The notes under the pieces are model-generated. The model was not told the DNA's origin and made no database searches. It saw only the letters and a program-made list of their open reading frames with translations. Below, in pieces: positions 17,464-25,838 of a stretch of 64,000 nucleotides of DNA. Source of the stretch: Flavobacteriales bacterium. Its GTDB lineage: Bacteria > Bacteroidota > Bacteroidia > NS11-12g > UBA9320. The stretch spans positions 186,001 through 250,000 of the forward strand of contig JACJZU010000002.1 of NCBI GenBank assembly GCA_020635435.1, in the 5' to 3' direction. How positions within the stretch are numbered: the stretch's first letter is position 1; the number at the start of each line of letters is the position of its first letter. The translations under genes and the position numbers were made by a program.

Positions 17464-18672
17464 ATGAGTGCGGAGCAAGTGCGATTAGGGTTGAAGGAAA
17501 ACTGGAAGCAGTTCAGCATACTTGTATTGGTCAATGCCTTCGTTGGGGGTATGGTGGGATTGGAAAGGAGTATCTTTCCTCAATTCGCTCAGGAGATCTT
17601 TGGGGTGGAATCTAAAACGGCCATTCTCTCATTCATCACTGCTTTTGGGCTTACGAAGGCATTCAGCAATTATTTCACGGGTCGCCTGGCCAATCGCTTT
17701 GGGCGGAGGAATTTGTTGTTGGGTGGGTGGGTTCTGGCGCTTCCGATCCCATTTTTGCTCATTTATGCCGAGAGTTGGTCTACTGTTGTTTTCGCCAATG
17801 TGCTTTTGGGCGTGAGTCAGGGTCTTACCTGGAGCAGTACAGTACTCATGAAGATCGATCTGGTTGGGGAAAAGAACCGCGGACTGGCCATGGGGCTGAA
17901 TGAATTTGCGGGTTATTTCTCGGTCGGTGTCTTGGCTTTTCTAACGGGTTATATTGCCAATGCATACGGGATCACGCCATATCCTTTCTATCTCGGGATC
18001 GGGATCGGGGTGCTCGGTTTGCTGACTACATTATTATGGGTTCGGGATACGCGACATCATGTGGAACGGGAACTGGATACGAATACAATTCCCCCGCTGG
18101 AGCATGTGTTCCTGGATACGAGTTTCAGACATCCGACCTTGAGTTCGGTAACTCAGGCGGGATTGGTGAATAATCTGAATGATGGGATGATCTGGGGTTT
18201 ACTTCCGATGGTTTTGGGTTCTTTGGCGTATGATCAGGCGCAGATCGGGGTTCTTACTGCGATCTATCCGACTTTCTGGGGGATCGGGCAGCTGGCCACA
18301 GGTCGCATGTCGGATATCTATTCACGGAAGAAGATGCTTTTCTGGGGTATGCTGCTGCAGGGACTCGCTATTTTGATCATTCCTTTCACGAAGGAATTCT
18401 ATCCTTTGGCTGTGCTTGCGGCATTACTGGGGATAGGAACGGCTTTGGTATATCCCACTTTTCTGTCAACGATCGCGCATAATACATGTCCGAAGCAGCG
18501 GGCTTCCAGTATTGGAACTTTCCGTTTGTGGAGGGATCTGGGTTATGCATTTGGAGCGGTTCTTTCAGGGATCCTGGCGGATCGATTTGGTTTGGAGGCG
18601 GCTATTCTGTTCATTGGTGTGCTCACGGTTGCTTCGGCAATGGTGATCCAGTATCGGATGGGGGATCAATGA
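17464..18672 (+). CDS. MFS transporter
   Basis: A 402-residue integral inner-membrane protein with about 12 hydrophobic segments in two six-helix halves. The inter-helix 2-3 loop carries the MFS signature in variant form (GRLANRFGRRNLLLGG), and a second copy, GRMSDIYSRKKMLFWG, sits between helices 8 and 9. This places it in the major facilitator superfamily (proton-coupled or facilitated transport of small molecules). The substrate cannot be inferred. It stands alone between repeat arrays 3 and 4. Confidence 0.9.
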   Translation: MSAEQVRLGLKENWKQFSILVLVNAFVGGMVGLERSIFPQFAQEIFGVESKTAILSFITAFGLTKAFSNYFTGRLANRFGRRNLLLGGWVLALPIPFLLIYAESWSTVVFANVLLGVSQGLTWSSTVLMKIDLVGEKNRGLAMGLNEFAGYFSVGVLAFLTGYIANAYGITPYPFYLGIGIGVLGLLTTLLWVRDTRHHVERELDTNTIPPLEHVFLDTSFRHPTLSSVTQAGLVNNLNDGMIWGLLPMVLGSLAYDQAQIGVLTAIYPTFWGIGQLATGRMSDIYSRKKMLFWGMLLQGLAILIIPFTKEFYPLAVLAALLGIGTALVYPTFLSTIAHNTCPKQRASSIGTFRLWRDLGYAFGAVLSGILADRFGLEAAILFIGVLTVASAMVIQYRMGDQ

Positions 18673-18703
18673 TACTCGGTGAATCTTGAGATTGGTTTTT
18701 TTG

Positions 18704-18876
18704 CACCACGGATTACACAGATAACTTTCTCCTTTCGCTATCTGTGTTAATCTGTGTGCATCTGTGGTTAACTGCTGAAGCGGTTTTTTTGCACCACAGA
18801 TCACACAGATCTACACAGATTTTTCACAGATTACTTCATCCTTTGCTATCTGCTTTGATCTGTGTAATCTGCGGCG
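18704..18876. repeat. CACAGAT hairpin repeat array 4 (two units, opposite orientation)
   Basis: Two units at about 18704-18768 and 18792-18876. They read in the reverse direction to arrays 1-3: they begin GCACCACGGATTACACAGAT and end ATCTGTGTGCATCTGTGGTT, and the linker is not the AATTCACGCAGC type. The second unit is the most diverged. With arrays 1-3 the total is 12 units in 12 kb. Confidence 0.85.
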
Positions 18877-18977
18877 AAGTAACTTCGTTTATCACCACCC
18901 ACAAATCCACCCCCTAATTTCCCCCTTCCAATTTTTCCATATAACTTCGAACTACCCCACAGAAACCCCGATCACCC

Positions 18978-19050
18978 CCCAAGAACCCAGAAACCCAACA
19001 ACCCAGAAACCCAGAAACCCAACAACCCAGAAACCCAACAACCCAAATAC
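18978..19050. repeat. AACCC-type low-complexity repeat
   Basis: About 70 bp of alternating AACCCAGAAACCC and AACAACCC blocks lies directly before the SRPBCC start codon, after a C-rich stretch (18893-18977). It resembles a telomere-like microsatellite. No coding sense. Confidence 0.85.
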
Positions 19051-19059
19051 CCAATCCCC

Positions 19060-19512
19060 ATGAACCTATCCACCCAAGTCCAGATCAACCGCCCACCCTC
19101 GACCGTCTGGAAAGTGATAACCGACTTCGAAAACTGCCCGAACTACATCGAAAGCATCAAACGCATCGACATCCTCGAAAAACCCACCGATACCCTCCTC
19201 GGCTTCAAATGGAAAGAAACCCGCGTCATGTTCGGCAAAGAAGCAACCGAAGTGATGTGGATCACCGATTATTCCGAAAACGAATTCTATCAAACCCGAG
19301 CTGAAAGCCACGGCTCTGTTTACATCTCCGGGTTAGCGGTAGAACCTAAAGACAACGGCACCTTACTTACCATGTCCTTCCAATCCCAACCCCAAACATT
19401 TGGGGCCAAACTGTTCAATATGCTATTGGGCTCCATGTTCAAAGGCTCTATGAAAAAAGCGGTTCAAAAAGACCTTCAGGACATCAAAACCTATTGCGAA
19501 GCCAATACCTAG
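19060..19512 (+). CDS. SRPBCC family protein (polyketide cyclase/START-like)
   Basis: A 150-residue soluble protein. The start STQVQINRPPSTVWKVITDFENCPNYI is typical of the SRPBCC helix-grip fold (Polyketide_cyc2), which binds hydrophobic ligands. The central WKETRVMFGKEATEVMWITDY and the C-terminal amphipathic helix (KGSMKKAVQKDLQDIKTYCE) complete the fold. No catalytic residue can be assigned. It is the first of three short genes in tandem, with only 2 bp to the DUF1801 gene. This cluster resembles small cytosolic-protein operons often seen in Bacteroidota. Ligand unknown. Confidence 0.85.
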   Translation: MNLSTQVQINRPPSTVWKVITDFENCPNYIESIKRIDILEKPTDTLLGFKWKETRVMFGKEATEVMWITDYSENEFYQTRAESHGSVYISGLAVEPKDNGTLLTMSFQSQPQTFGAKLFNMLLGSMFKGSMKKAVQKDLQDIKTYCEANT

Positions 19513-19514
19513 AA

Positions 19515-19919
19515 ATGGACATCAGTACCTATCACACAGTTCTGGAACCCAACGACATTCAGATCTGCGAACAACTGGCCGACGCCATTCGTACGGAGTT
19601 GCCTGAAGCGGAAGAAAAGATCTGGCACGCCCATCCGGTTTGGATGCTCAACGGGAACCCAATCGTCGGCTACAGCAAACAAAAAGCCGGCATCCGCCTC
19701 ATGTTCTGGAGCGGTGCCGATTTCAACGAACCTGCGCTCAAGCCCGGTTCCGGGAAATTCAAAGATGCCTCCATCTTCTACACACACCCATCCGAAGTGG
19801 ATCTGGGCGTATTGACGCGCTGCCTTTCCAAAAGCAGATCCATCCAATGGGATTACAAGAATATCCGCCAAAGAAAAGGTCAGCTCGTCCGAATCGAAAC
19901 ACATGAAGGAAACACCTGA
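19515..19919 (+). CDS. DUF1801 domain protein
   Basis: A 134-residue protein. I use the ATG at 19515, two bases after the SRPBCC stop, rather than the in-frame ATG at 19494 inside that gene. The sequence EEKIWHAHPVWMLNGNPIVGYSKQKAGIRLMFWSG fits DUF1801 (YdhG/YdeI-like): a small alpha/beta protein with a conserved trough of aromatic and Gly residues. No enzymatic role is established for the family. It overlaps the DUF2200 gene by 17 bp, so the two are co-translated. Confidence 0.8.
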   Translation: MDISTYHTVLEPNDIQICEQLADAIRTELPEAEEKIWHAHPVWMLNGNPIVGYSKQKAGIRLMFWSGADFNEPALKPGSGKFKDASIFYTHPSEVDLGVLTRCLSKSRSIQWDYKNIRQRKGQLVRIETHEGNT

Positions 19920-20262
19920 ACACAACGAACGCATCGCCCAACTGAGCTTCTCGTCAGTTTACCCGAGCTATGTCCAAAAAGTGGAGCGCAAAGGCCGTAC
20001 AAAAGAAGAACTCGACGAAGTGGTCAGCTGGCTCACAGGTTATAGCCCCACAGATATTGAACGCCTGGTATCGGATAAAGTCAGCTTCCAAACATTCTTC
20101 CAAAACGCTAAACTCCACCCTAACGCATCCTTGATCAAAGGCGTTATTTGCGGCTACCGGATCGAGGAACTCAAAGATCCGCTGACGCGACAAGTGCGCT
20201 ATTTGGATAAGTTGGTGGATGAGTTGGCGAAGGGGAAGAAGATGGATAAGATCAAGCGTTGA
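19903..20262 (+). CDS. DUF2200 family protein
   Basis: A 119-residue protein of the DUF2200 family, recognisable by HNERIAQLSFSSVYPSYVQKVERKGRT, WLTGYS and the closing ICGYRIEELKDPLTRQVRYLDKLVDELAKGKKM. The fold is mostly helical. Function unknown. It is the third gene of the SRPBCC-DUF1801-DUF2200 operon. Confidence 0.88.
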   Translation: MKETPEHNERIAQLSFSSVYPSYVQKVERKGRTKEELDEVVSWLTGYSPTDIERLVSDKVSFQTFFQNAKLHPNASLIKGVICGYRIEELKDPLTRQVRYLDKLVDELAKGKKMDKIKR

Positions 20263-20395
20263 TCGGAACCCTTTTGGTAAAATGCCCGGATGGAGATGAC
20301 AGCTGTTTTGTGTGAAACGCTAAATTTGAGGTATTAGCTGTTTGATCCAAACATGGTGCGATTGCTTTCTTACAAAAGAGGATTTTTGGTTTTGA

Positions 20396-20716
20396 GCGCC
20401 AGGCACCAAGGCCAATCCGTTCAATTTCATTCTGGGCCTCAGTTCAGTTAAACTCACGCAGGATTTTGGATCGGGTAATATGCCTTCTACGGAGTACAAG
20501 CGCATGTCGGCCTGGGTGTTTCGGTTGTTCGGGTTCGGTTTCATGTGCCGGGGATCTTATATCGGCAATTTGCTTCCGCGCTACGACGATCAACTTTCAC
20601 TCATGAACGGATCGAACTATCTGAAATATCGTGTAGAGGGCAAAGAGCGCGAGGTAAAAGCCGATCCGCGTGGATTTCATCTCGAAACCGGGGTCATGCT
20701 CATCTTGGGTCGGTGA
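20396..20716 (+). pseudogene. remnant of a larger protein (possible outer-membrane protein C-terminus)
   Basis: The stretch 20263-20699 has no convincing intact gene. A frame open from 20396 to 20716 encodes ANPFNFILGLSSVKLTQDFG and later a Gly- and aromatic-rich segment ending GFHLETGVMLILGR, which looks like the last strands of a beta-barrel. The only ATG is at 20480 and there is no signal peptide. A second frame (ATG 20353) runs into it and stops. I read this as a decayed or frameshifted 3' fragment. It overlaps the phytase 3' end by 17 bp. Weak call. Confidence 0.3.
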
Positions 20717-21770
20717 TCCCAGCTTCGTGCTGAACTGATTTTCGGATCACTGACTCGAGTTTTTTCAGATCGTAATATTGGAAGGTGCGATCGTCGGACA
20801 TCACCACAAGCAACCCTTCCGGAAAAGGGGTATGGAGCCGCTCATGCAGGATCTCAATACCATCGGTTTGGGAGGCCGATAGAGCAAGTTGGGTCACAAA
20901 TTGATTGCTTACCCGATCGTAAACATGGATCCTGTTCGCTTTTTGGTCCGAAGAGAGTATGTAGCCGCTTGAATCACCGGTTTTCCATAGAGCCATGCCT
21001 TCGCGGTCTTCCAAATAGCCGCTTTGTCCAAATACCCCGATCTGCTCCGTATCGGCATCAGGCTCGGCATGGTATTTTCGGATTCCATATGCCTCATCGG
21101 CGAGATAGACGAATCCCAGATCGGGATCGACCATCACCGCTTCGATCTCCGAAGGATCGCCGCTGAAATCGCCTAATTTCCGTACCAATCTCGTTTGAAT
21201 GAATCCGGATGAATCCGGGAGTATCTGATACTGCCATACATAAGTCCCGTCAGTTGGTCCGGTTTTGCGACTCACAAATACATATACGCTGCTGTCCTTC
21301 AAGGATCGGTATAACACCACGCCCATGGGCCAGCGTTCTTTTGTGCTGGCCTCGCCCTCAAATACTTTGCAGTTTCCAATGTCGAGCGGACGCATATCCG
21401 GAACGGAGAAAAAACGCAGCCGTTCGAGTGGACGCTCCACGGTGACCAAAAGGTCGACAGATCGGTCCCCAAACCGGAATGCATCTTTCATTACATCCAC
21501 ATTATTCGGATAAACGAGTCCATCTGTGCGTTTTACGATACGTCCCTGCAGGTCGAACGCATAAATACTGCCGCTGTCGTCCTTATCCGTTCCAAAAACC
21601 AAAGTGCCCGATGGATCTGCCTCGTTGTACCAAATAGCCGGATCGTCGGTGTCGAATTGCACCGGTTCGGTGACTACATCCGGAACGATCCGTTCCTCAG
21701 CGGGTTGTGATTTCTTACAGGTTGTAAGCAGAACAGGGACCATCAACAGACCGATGACTGCCGGGATCAT
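20700..21770 (-). CDS. 3-phytase (beta-propeller phytase), lipoprotein
   Basis: About 356 residues. The ATG at 21770 overlaps the stop of the receptor gene (ATGA at 21770-21767), so I prefer it to the in-frame start at 21803. A lipoprotein-type signal peptide ends at Cys18 (VLLTTC). The rest fits beta-propeller phytase: FDTDDPAIWYNEADPSGTLVFGTDK near the start, then YPNNVDV, KWPMG-like (RWPMGVVLY), EIEAVMVDPDLGFVYLADE and EDREGMALW, where acidic clusters bind calcium and phosphate. The enzyme releases phosphate from phytate. Last gene of a phosphate-related operon with a TonB receptor and a T9SS protein. Confidence 0.92.
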   Translation of the reverse strand: MIPAVIGLLMVPVLLTTCKKSQPAEERIVPDVVTEPVQFDTDDPAIWYNEADPSGTLVFGTDKDDSGSIYAFDLQGRIVKRTDGLVYPNNVDVMKDAFRFGDRSVDLLVTVERPLERLRFFSVPDMRPLDIGNCKVFEGEASTKERWPMGVVLYRSLKDSSVYVFVSRKTGPTDGTYVWQYQILPDSSGFIQTRLVRKLGDFSGDPSEIEAVMVDPDLGFVYLADEAYGIRKYHAEPDADTEQIGVFGQSGYLEDREGMALWKTGDSSGYILSSDQKANRIHVYDRVSNQFVTQLALSASQTDGIEILHERLHTPFPEGLLVVMSDDRTFQYYDLKKLESVIRKSVQHEAGITDPR

Positions 21771-24670
21771 AAATTGAGTCGAATTCCGAATTTTGTCCAC
21801 CATGCGTAATATTCTAATTTTTGAATTGTGTCGGGATCGCCGCTGTAGTAGCGCAGCGGAGTGTCTGTCAGGTTCATCACATCCGCAAAGAGATTTATCC
21901 CCGATCGAAGCTGGAAATTCAGCGTAAGATCGAGTCGCAGTGCCGCATCGTAATAAGCATCAAAGTCCGCATCCGGACCAATGAATACCAGGAAGTCCGA
22001 TTGATAATTGCCCGATAAGCGCACAAAGGTCCGCTTCCAGTCGTAGAAAAATCCAACATTCGCGGCATGTGCGGCTTGTCCCGGTAATTTGATCTGTTCT
22101 CGTCCATCGGTCTCGAAGAAAACCGACAGATCATCCGCAACCGGGTCAATGATTATGGCCTCGGCGTAATTGGCGGGAACACGCTTGGGAATGAAAGCCC
22201 GAGATCCTGTGAAGGTATAGTTTGAGAAGAGACCGAGGCGGGAAAGGAAACCCCGTGTAAAGTCGAACTTGAACTGTGCCTGAACTTCCAGCCCGAGGAT
22301 CGTGGCGTTTTGACCATTTACCGGTTTGGTAAATTCAAATACCGGGTAATTCCCACTGCCCGGCTCACCTTCCCGGCCAAAACGCTTGTACGAGAATACA
22401 AAATCGTCGATGCCCTTGTAGAACAGTCCGGCCGAGAAGATCGATTGGCCATAGTACCGCTCCAGCATCAGATCGATATTGGTAGATCGGGGATAGTTCA
22501 AATTCGGATTACCTATACTCACCTCATTGCGATCTTCCTCGCGGGAAGGGATCAGATCGGAGTAGTTGGGGCGGGAGTAGGTAACGGTTGTGGCGAAACG
22601 GAGATTGAGCTTGGGCGTGAGTGCATACTTGATCTGGATCTGGGGCAGAAGGAATGACTGACTTCTCCGCAAATTCAACGTGTCGAGCTGAACGAATTTA
22701 TTACCGTCGAGGATCACGGCCATCCCCTGATTCCGGATCACATCGGTAACTTCCCAACGCAATCCGCCCAACACCATCAATCGGTTGATCCGCTGCCTGG
22801 CCATCACATATGCGGCGTAGATGTTCTCCGAATAGTTGTAGTCGGAATTGTAGGTGTTCTTACGCGTTGAATTCCGGTCGATGATAAAATACTGCCTGTT
22901 GAACTCAAAGAAATCGGCGAGTTTACCGGCATCGGGCATTTGTTCAAGTACATAGCCCTGTTTCAGCAGATCCCTCTCCGAAAACCCGGAGCTTATGTCG
23001 GTCAGGCGCAGGGTGTCTCCCGTACCGGGATAGATGGCCGAGCTTACGCGATAAGAGCCAAGCTGATTGGAAAGCACATCCCTGCTCTTGGTCCGCGAAC
23101 GGATCTTGGCTCCGAATTTTACAAACCCGATCCGATCCGCTTTATGCGAATAGGTGTACTTGAAGTTGATGCGCGGGGTAAATAAGCGTTCCCGTACCTG
23201 GCTTTCTTCGAACAACAGAAAGTCGAAATTGTAATTGCGATAATCAAAGGCATTGTCCGAATTGTCGGCAACCGGGAAACTCGCCCGCCGATAGTCCGTT
23301 TCGAACTCCTCAAATTGAATGGAAATGGCTTTGCCCGGGTTCTCAAAACTGGCCTCTATGCGATCCGGTTCTTCCTCACCGGCCATCGAATAGAAGAGCT
23401 GGTAATCGATATTCCATTTCTTCAGATCGTGTTCGCCACCTAAGCTGAATGTGGACAGGTCCTGATACTTGATCCTGGATTTCAGGTCGTGCTTGATGCC
23501 TCCATAAAGATAGAAATCGGCACTCACCGGATCCTCCAGATCGTAGATCAACCGACGCCGAACTTCATCATCCACAAAACGGTTGAACATGGTTTTGAGG
23601 TAGAAACGTGTGTTGTTATCCAGGTCCAATGCCAAACCCGGACTCACACTGATCCGTTTCCGCTGTATACTGTAATGCCGCAGTTGCACTTCCCGGTAAT
23701 GCAGGTAATAATTGTCCTGTCCCTGGCCTTGACTCCCATAAAAGGGACCTTTCATGAACTTGTATTCGATGTTCTCCGAGCCCTGATTATTCTCGAAATA
23801 ACTCCCGTTCAGTTGTATGCTCAGTTTCTTGTATCGCGATCCGTAGGCGAACTGAAAATTGTAAACCGGTGCCCGGCGCATGGAGTTGTAACCACCGGAG
23901 AAGGTGGTGGAAAGATGTGCGGAATCGTTGCTTCGCAATTTGGTGATCACATTGATCGTACCGCCGATCGCATCGCCATCCATATCCGGAGTGAGTACTT
24001 TGGCCACTTCGATCGAGCTGATCTGGTCGGCTGGAATAATGTCCAGACCAATATATCGGTATCCACCTTCCGGAGAGGATACTTGTTCGCCATTTATGGT
24101 GAAATTTGTGAATTGCGGGGGTGTTCCTCTCAGCTGCACAAAGCGTCCCTCCCCTTGATCCCGCTGAAGTGTGATGCCCGGAACGCGCTGCAATACTTCC
24201 GCCGCATTCAGATCGGGGAAAGTGAGGATCTGCTCCGCCGAAACCACATTCACAATATTATCGGCCCGTTTCATGGCAACCAGCGCCCGTATCTGCTTAC
24301 CGGCTATGCCATCCACTACAACTTCCCGTAAACGGTTGTCGGAAGGGGTGAGCCGAACGATCAGAAACCCTTGTGCCGAGTCAGCCTGTATCCGCAGTTC
24401 CTCATAACCCTGGTAACTCACATGGATCACCGGCCTTGCACGCTGTATGCCGGAGATCCGGAAATTTCCGGAAGCATCCGTGGTAGCCCCGTTCCGCGAA
24501 CCTTCCACCAAAACCAGGGCATCGGATAGAGGCTTTTCGCTCGTTGCGTCTATCACGCGCCCCGAGAGAAAGTTCTGACCACAGACATGAAGCGGGAAGA
24601 ACCCAAGAACTATAAGAAGAATCAAAGACCCCAAGGGGTCCCTCCGTTTCAAGTGCCGGAGGAGGTTCAT
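21767..24670 (-). CDS. TonB-dependent receptor with carboxypeptidase-regulatory N-domain
   Basis: A protein of about 967 residues, taking the ATG at 24670 (a GTG four codons upstream is possible). The order is: signal peptide (LILLIVLGFFPLHVCGQ), CarboxypepD_reg-like domain (LSGRVIDATSEKPLSDALVLVEGS, residues about 30-115), plug domain (VVNVVSAEQILTFPDLNAAEVLQRVPGI with IGGTINVIT), and a 22-strand barrel ending in KFGIRLNL. It lies in the outer membrane and imports a ligand using TonB. The family matches the NGAT/IGGTINV type found with phosphate or oligosaccharide uptake. The partner genes (phytase downstream, Pho-box-like repeats upstream) suggest phytate or another organophosphate as the ligand; that is inference. 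Confidence 0.93.
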   Translation of the reverse strand: MNLLRHLKRRDPLGSLILLIVLGFFPLHVCGQNFLSGRVIDATSEKPLSDALVLVEGSRNGATTDASGNFRISGIQRARPVIHVSYQGYEELRIQADSAQGFLIVRLTPSDNRLREVVVDGIAGKQIRALVAMKRADNIVNVVSAEQILTFPDLNAAEVLQRVPGITLQRDQGEGRFVQLRGTPPQFTNFTINGEQVSSPEGGYRYIGLDIIPADQISSIEVAKVLTPDMDGDAIGGTINVITKLRSNDSAHLSTTFSGGYNSMRRAPVYNFQFAYGSRYKKLSIQLNGSYFENNQGSENIEYKFMKGPFYGSQGQGQDNYYLHYREVQLRHYSIQRKRISVSPGLALDLDNNTRFYLKTMFNRFVDDEVRRRLIYDLEDPVSADFYLYGGIKHDLKSRIKYQDLSTFSLGGEHDLKKWNIDYQLFYSMAGEEEPDRIEASFENPGKAISIQFEEFETDYRRASFPVADNSDNAFDYRNYNFDFLLFEESQVRERLFTPRINFKYTYSHKADRIGFVKFGAKIRSRTKSRDVLSNQLGSYRVSSAIYPGTGDTLRLTDISSGFSERDLLKQGYVLEQMPDAGKLADFFEFNRQYFIIDRNSTRKNTYNSDYNYSENIYAAYVMARQRINRLMVLGGLRWEVTDVIRNQGMAVILDGNKFVQLDTLNLRRSQSFLLPQIQIKYALTPKLNLRFATTVTYSRPNYSDLIPSREEDRNEVSIGNPNLNYPRSTNIDLMLERYYGQSIFSAGLFYKGIDDFVFSYKRFGREGEPGSGNYPVFEFTKPVNGQNATILGLEVQAQFKFDFTRGFLSRLGLFSNYTFTGSRAFIPKRVPANYAEAIIIDPVADDLSVFFETDGREQIKLPGQAAHAANVGFFYDWKRTFVRLSGNYQSDFLVFIGPDADFDAYYDAALRLDLTLNFQLRSGINLFADVMNLTDTPLRYYSGDPDTIQKLEYYAWWTKFGIRLNL

Positions 24671-24703
24671 ACCTTGCCTCACGTAGGAAATAACCGACTC
24701 TGT

Positions 24704-25672
24704 TTAATGTTTCCGGATCGATGCACCGCTGCTGTATCCGTCCTGTTCTATGCGCAGGAGATACATCCCGGCCGGAAATTGCTCCAGGTCCAATTGGATG
24801 TTTTGTGTATTCCCCGGAACAGATTTTTCATACACACAGCTACCTAAGGGTGAGAAAAGACGGATAAGTGCGGGACCCTCATGGACCAAACGAATAGTCA
24901 ACTCCTTTTCAACCGGATTTGGGAAGGCCTCGGCCTTCTTCATATTTGAAGCGGCTTCTGAACCGGTGGAGCCGGTGCTGTAATAGATATCCAGCATCGG
25001 AATGCGTTCCGGATGGTTTTTCCCATCACCACCATCGCCCGGATCGGCTATATTCTCGAATGATTCCATTTCACGGGCATTTTCATCGTCGCTCGGACCC
25101 TGATTCTCACCTTGCAGGATCAACGCGAGCGAATTGCCTGATTGCCAGCCACTTCGATCAACGATCTCCTGAATTACCGCCGACAGGTCCACCGATTTAT
25201 GCTCGGTCCAAAGACCCCAGGGTTCATCAATTACCCAGGTCACTTGAGCTGTGGTCTTTGGTCGGTCTGTGATCAGATCCGTTTCATTGAAAGTAAGAGC
25301 GTCGTCGGTATCATCAGCGAAAATGTTGAGATTGCATACATCGGTGGCCAATTTGGCCTCATGCGAATGGAAGATCAGAAAGGCACTGTCTATTCGTACG
25401 CCTTGTGGGATCTCTACGTCGCGAAATCGAAGCCCGGTGCTCAGTATGTTCTGATCTTCAGCGGCCCCTTCCCAACCGGCATCCAGGTCATCGTCGTACA
25501 ACGCATCGATGGCATCGTTCTCTTGTTCGGCATCATCGGAGGACACTGGAACAGGCAGACCATTTTGAGTAATGGTATCGGTGGCCTGAATGGCGCGAGT
25601 AAATCGAATGGATTGGGCTTCTGTGCTGTGGAGACCCAATACGATCAGAAAACAGGTAATGATACTTCGCAT
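24704..25672 (-). CDS. secreted T9SS-sorted protein with DNRLRE-like beta-sandwich
   Basis: A 322-residue protein. A signal peptide (ITCFLIVLGLHSTEAQ) is followed by a Glu/Asp-rich beta domain of about 200 residues (DDAEQENDAIDALYDDDLDAGWEGAAEDQN, then VRIDSAFLIFHSHEA and LALILQGENQGP). That domain resembles the DNRLRE/CBM96-like surface-binding domain. A T9SS type A signal follows (AFPNPVEKELTI to the end). The acidic clusters could bind calcium. It is the first gene of the phytase operon, with 33 bp to the receptor start, and the Pho-box-like repeats lie 60-90 bp upstream. A role in capturing phosphorylated substrates at the surface is inference. Confidence 0.8.
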   Translation of the reverse strand: MRSIITCFLIVLGLHSTEAQSIRFTRAIQATDTITQNGLPVPVSSDDAEQENDAIDALYDDDLDAGWEGAAEDQNILSTGLRFRDVEIPQGVRIDSAFLIFHSHEAKLATDVCNLNIFADDTDDALTFNETDLITDRPKTTAQVTWVIDEPWGLWTEHKSVDLSAVIQEIVDRSGWQSGNSLALILQGENQGPSDDENAREMESFENIADPGDGGDGKNHPERIPMLDIYYSTGSTGSEAASNMKKAEAFPNPVEKELTIRLVHEGPALIRLFSPLGSCVYEKSVPGNTQNIQLDLEQFPAGMYLLRIEQDGYSSGASIRKH

Positions 25673-25731
25673 ACAAATCGCTCTTTAAGCCCACGAAACT
25701 CCTAAATCTCCATCCCTGGACCGTTGTGCAG

Positions 25732-25761
25732 GGGTTAAGATTGATTTAAGATTGGATTAAG
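25732..25761 (-). promoter_or_regulatory. Pho-box-like triple direct repeat upstream of the phytase operon
   Basis: Reading on the minus strand, CTTAATCC, CTTAAATC and CTTAACCC occur exactly 11 bp apart (25761-25754, 25750-25743, 25739-25732). The first two spacers are both AAT. Eight-base CTTAA-type repeats at 11-bp spacing are the structure of PhoB/PhoP binding sites (cyanobacterial CTTAACCT boxes, E. coli 11-bp half-sites). The repeats sit 60-90 bp before the start codon of a T9SS protein-TonB receptor-phytase operon, so phosphate control is expected. Confidence 0.75.
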
Positions 25762-25838
25762 TGCGTGCAGAACCCTTATGCCGTATACTGCATTCAAGTC
25801 CTCATCCAACGGGTACCCAAAGTCGTATGCCTACCCGC

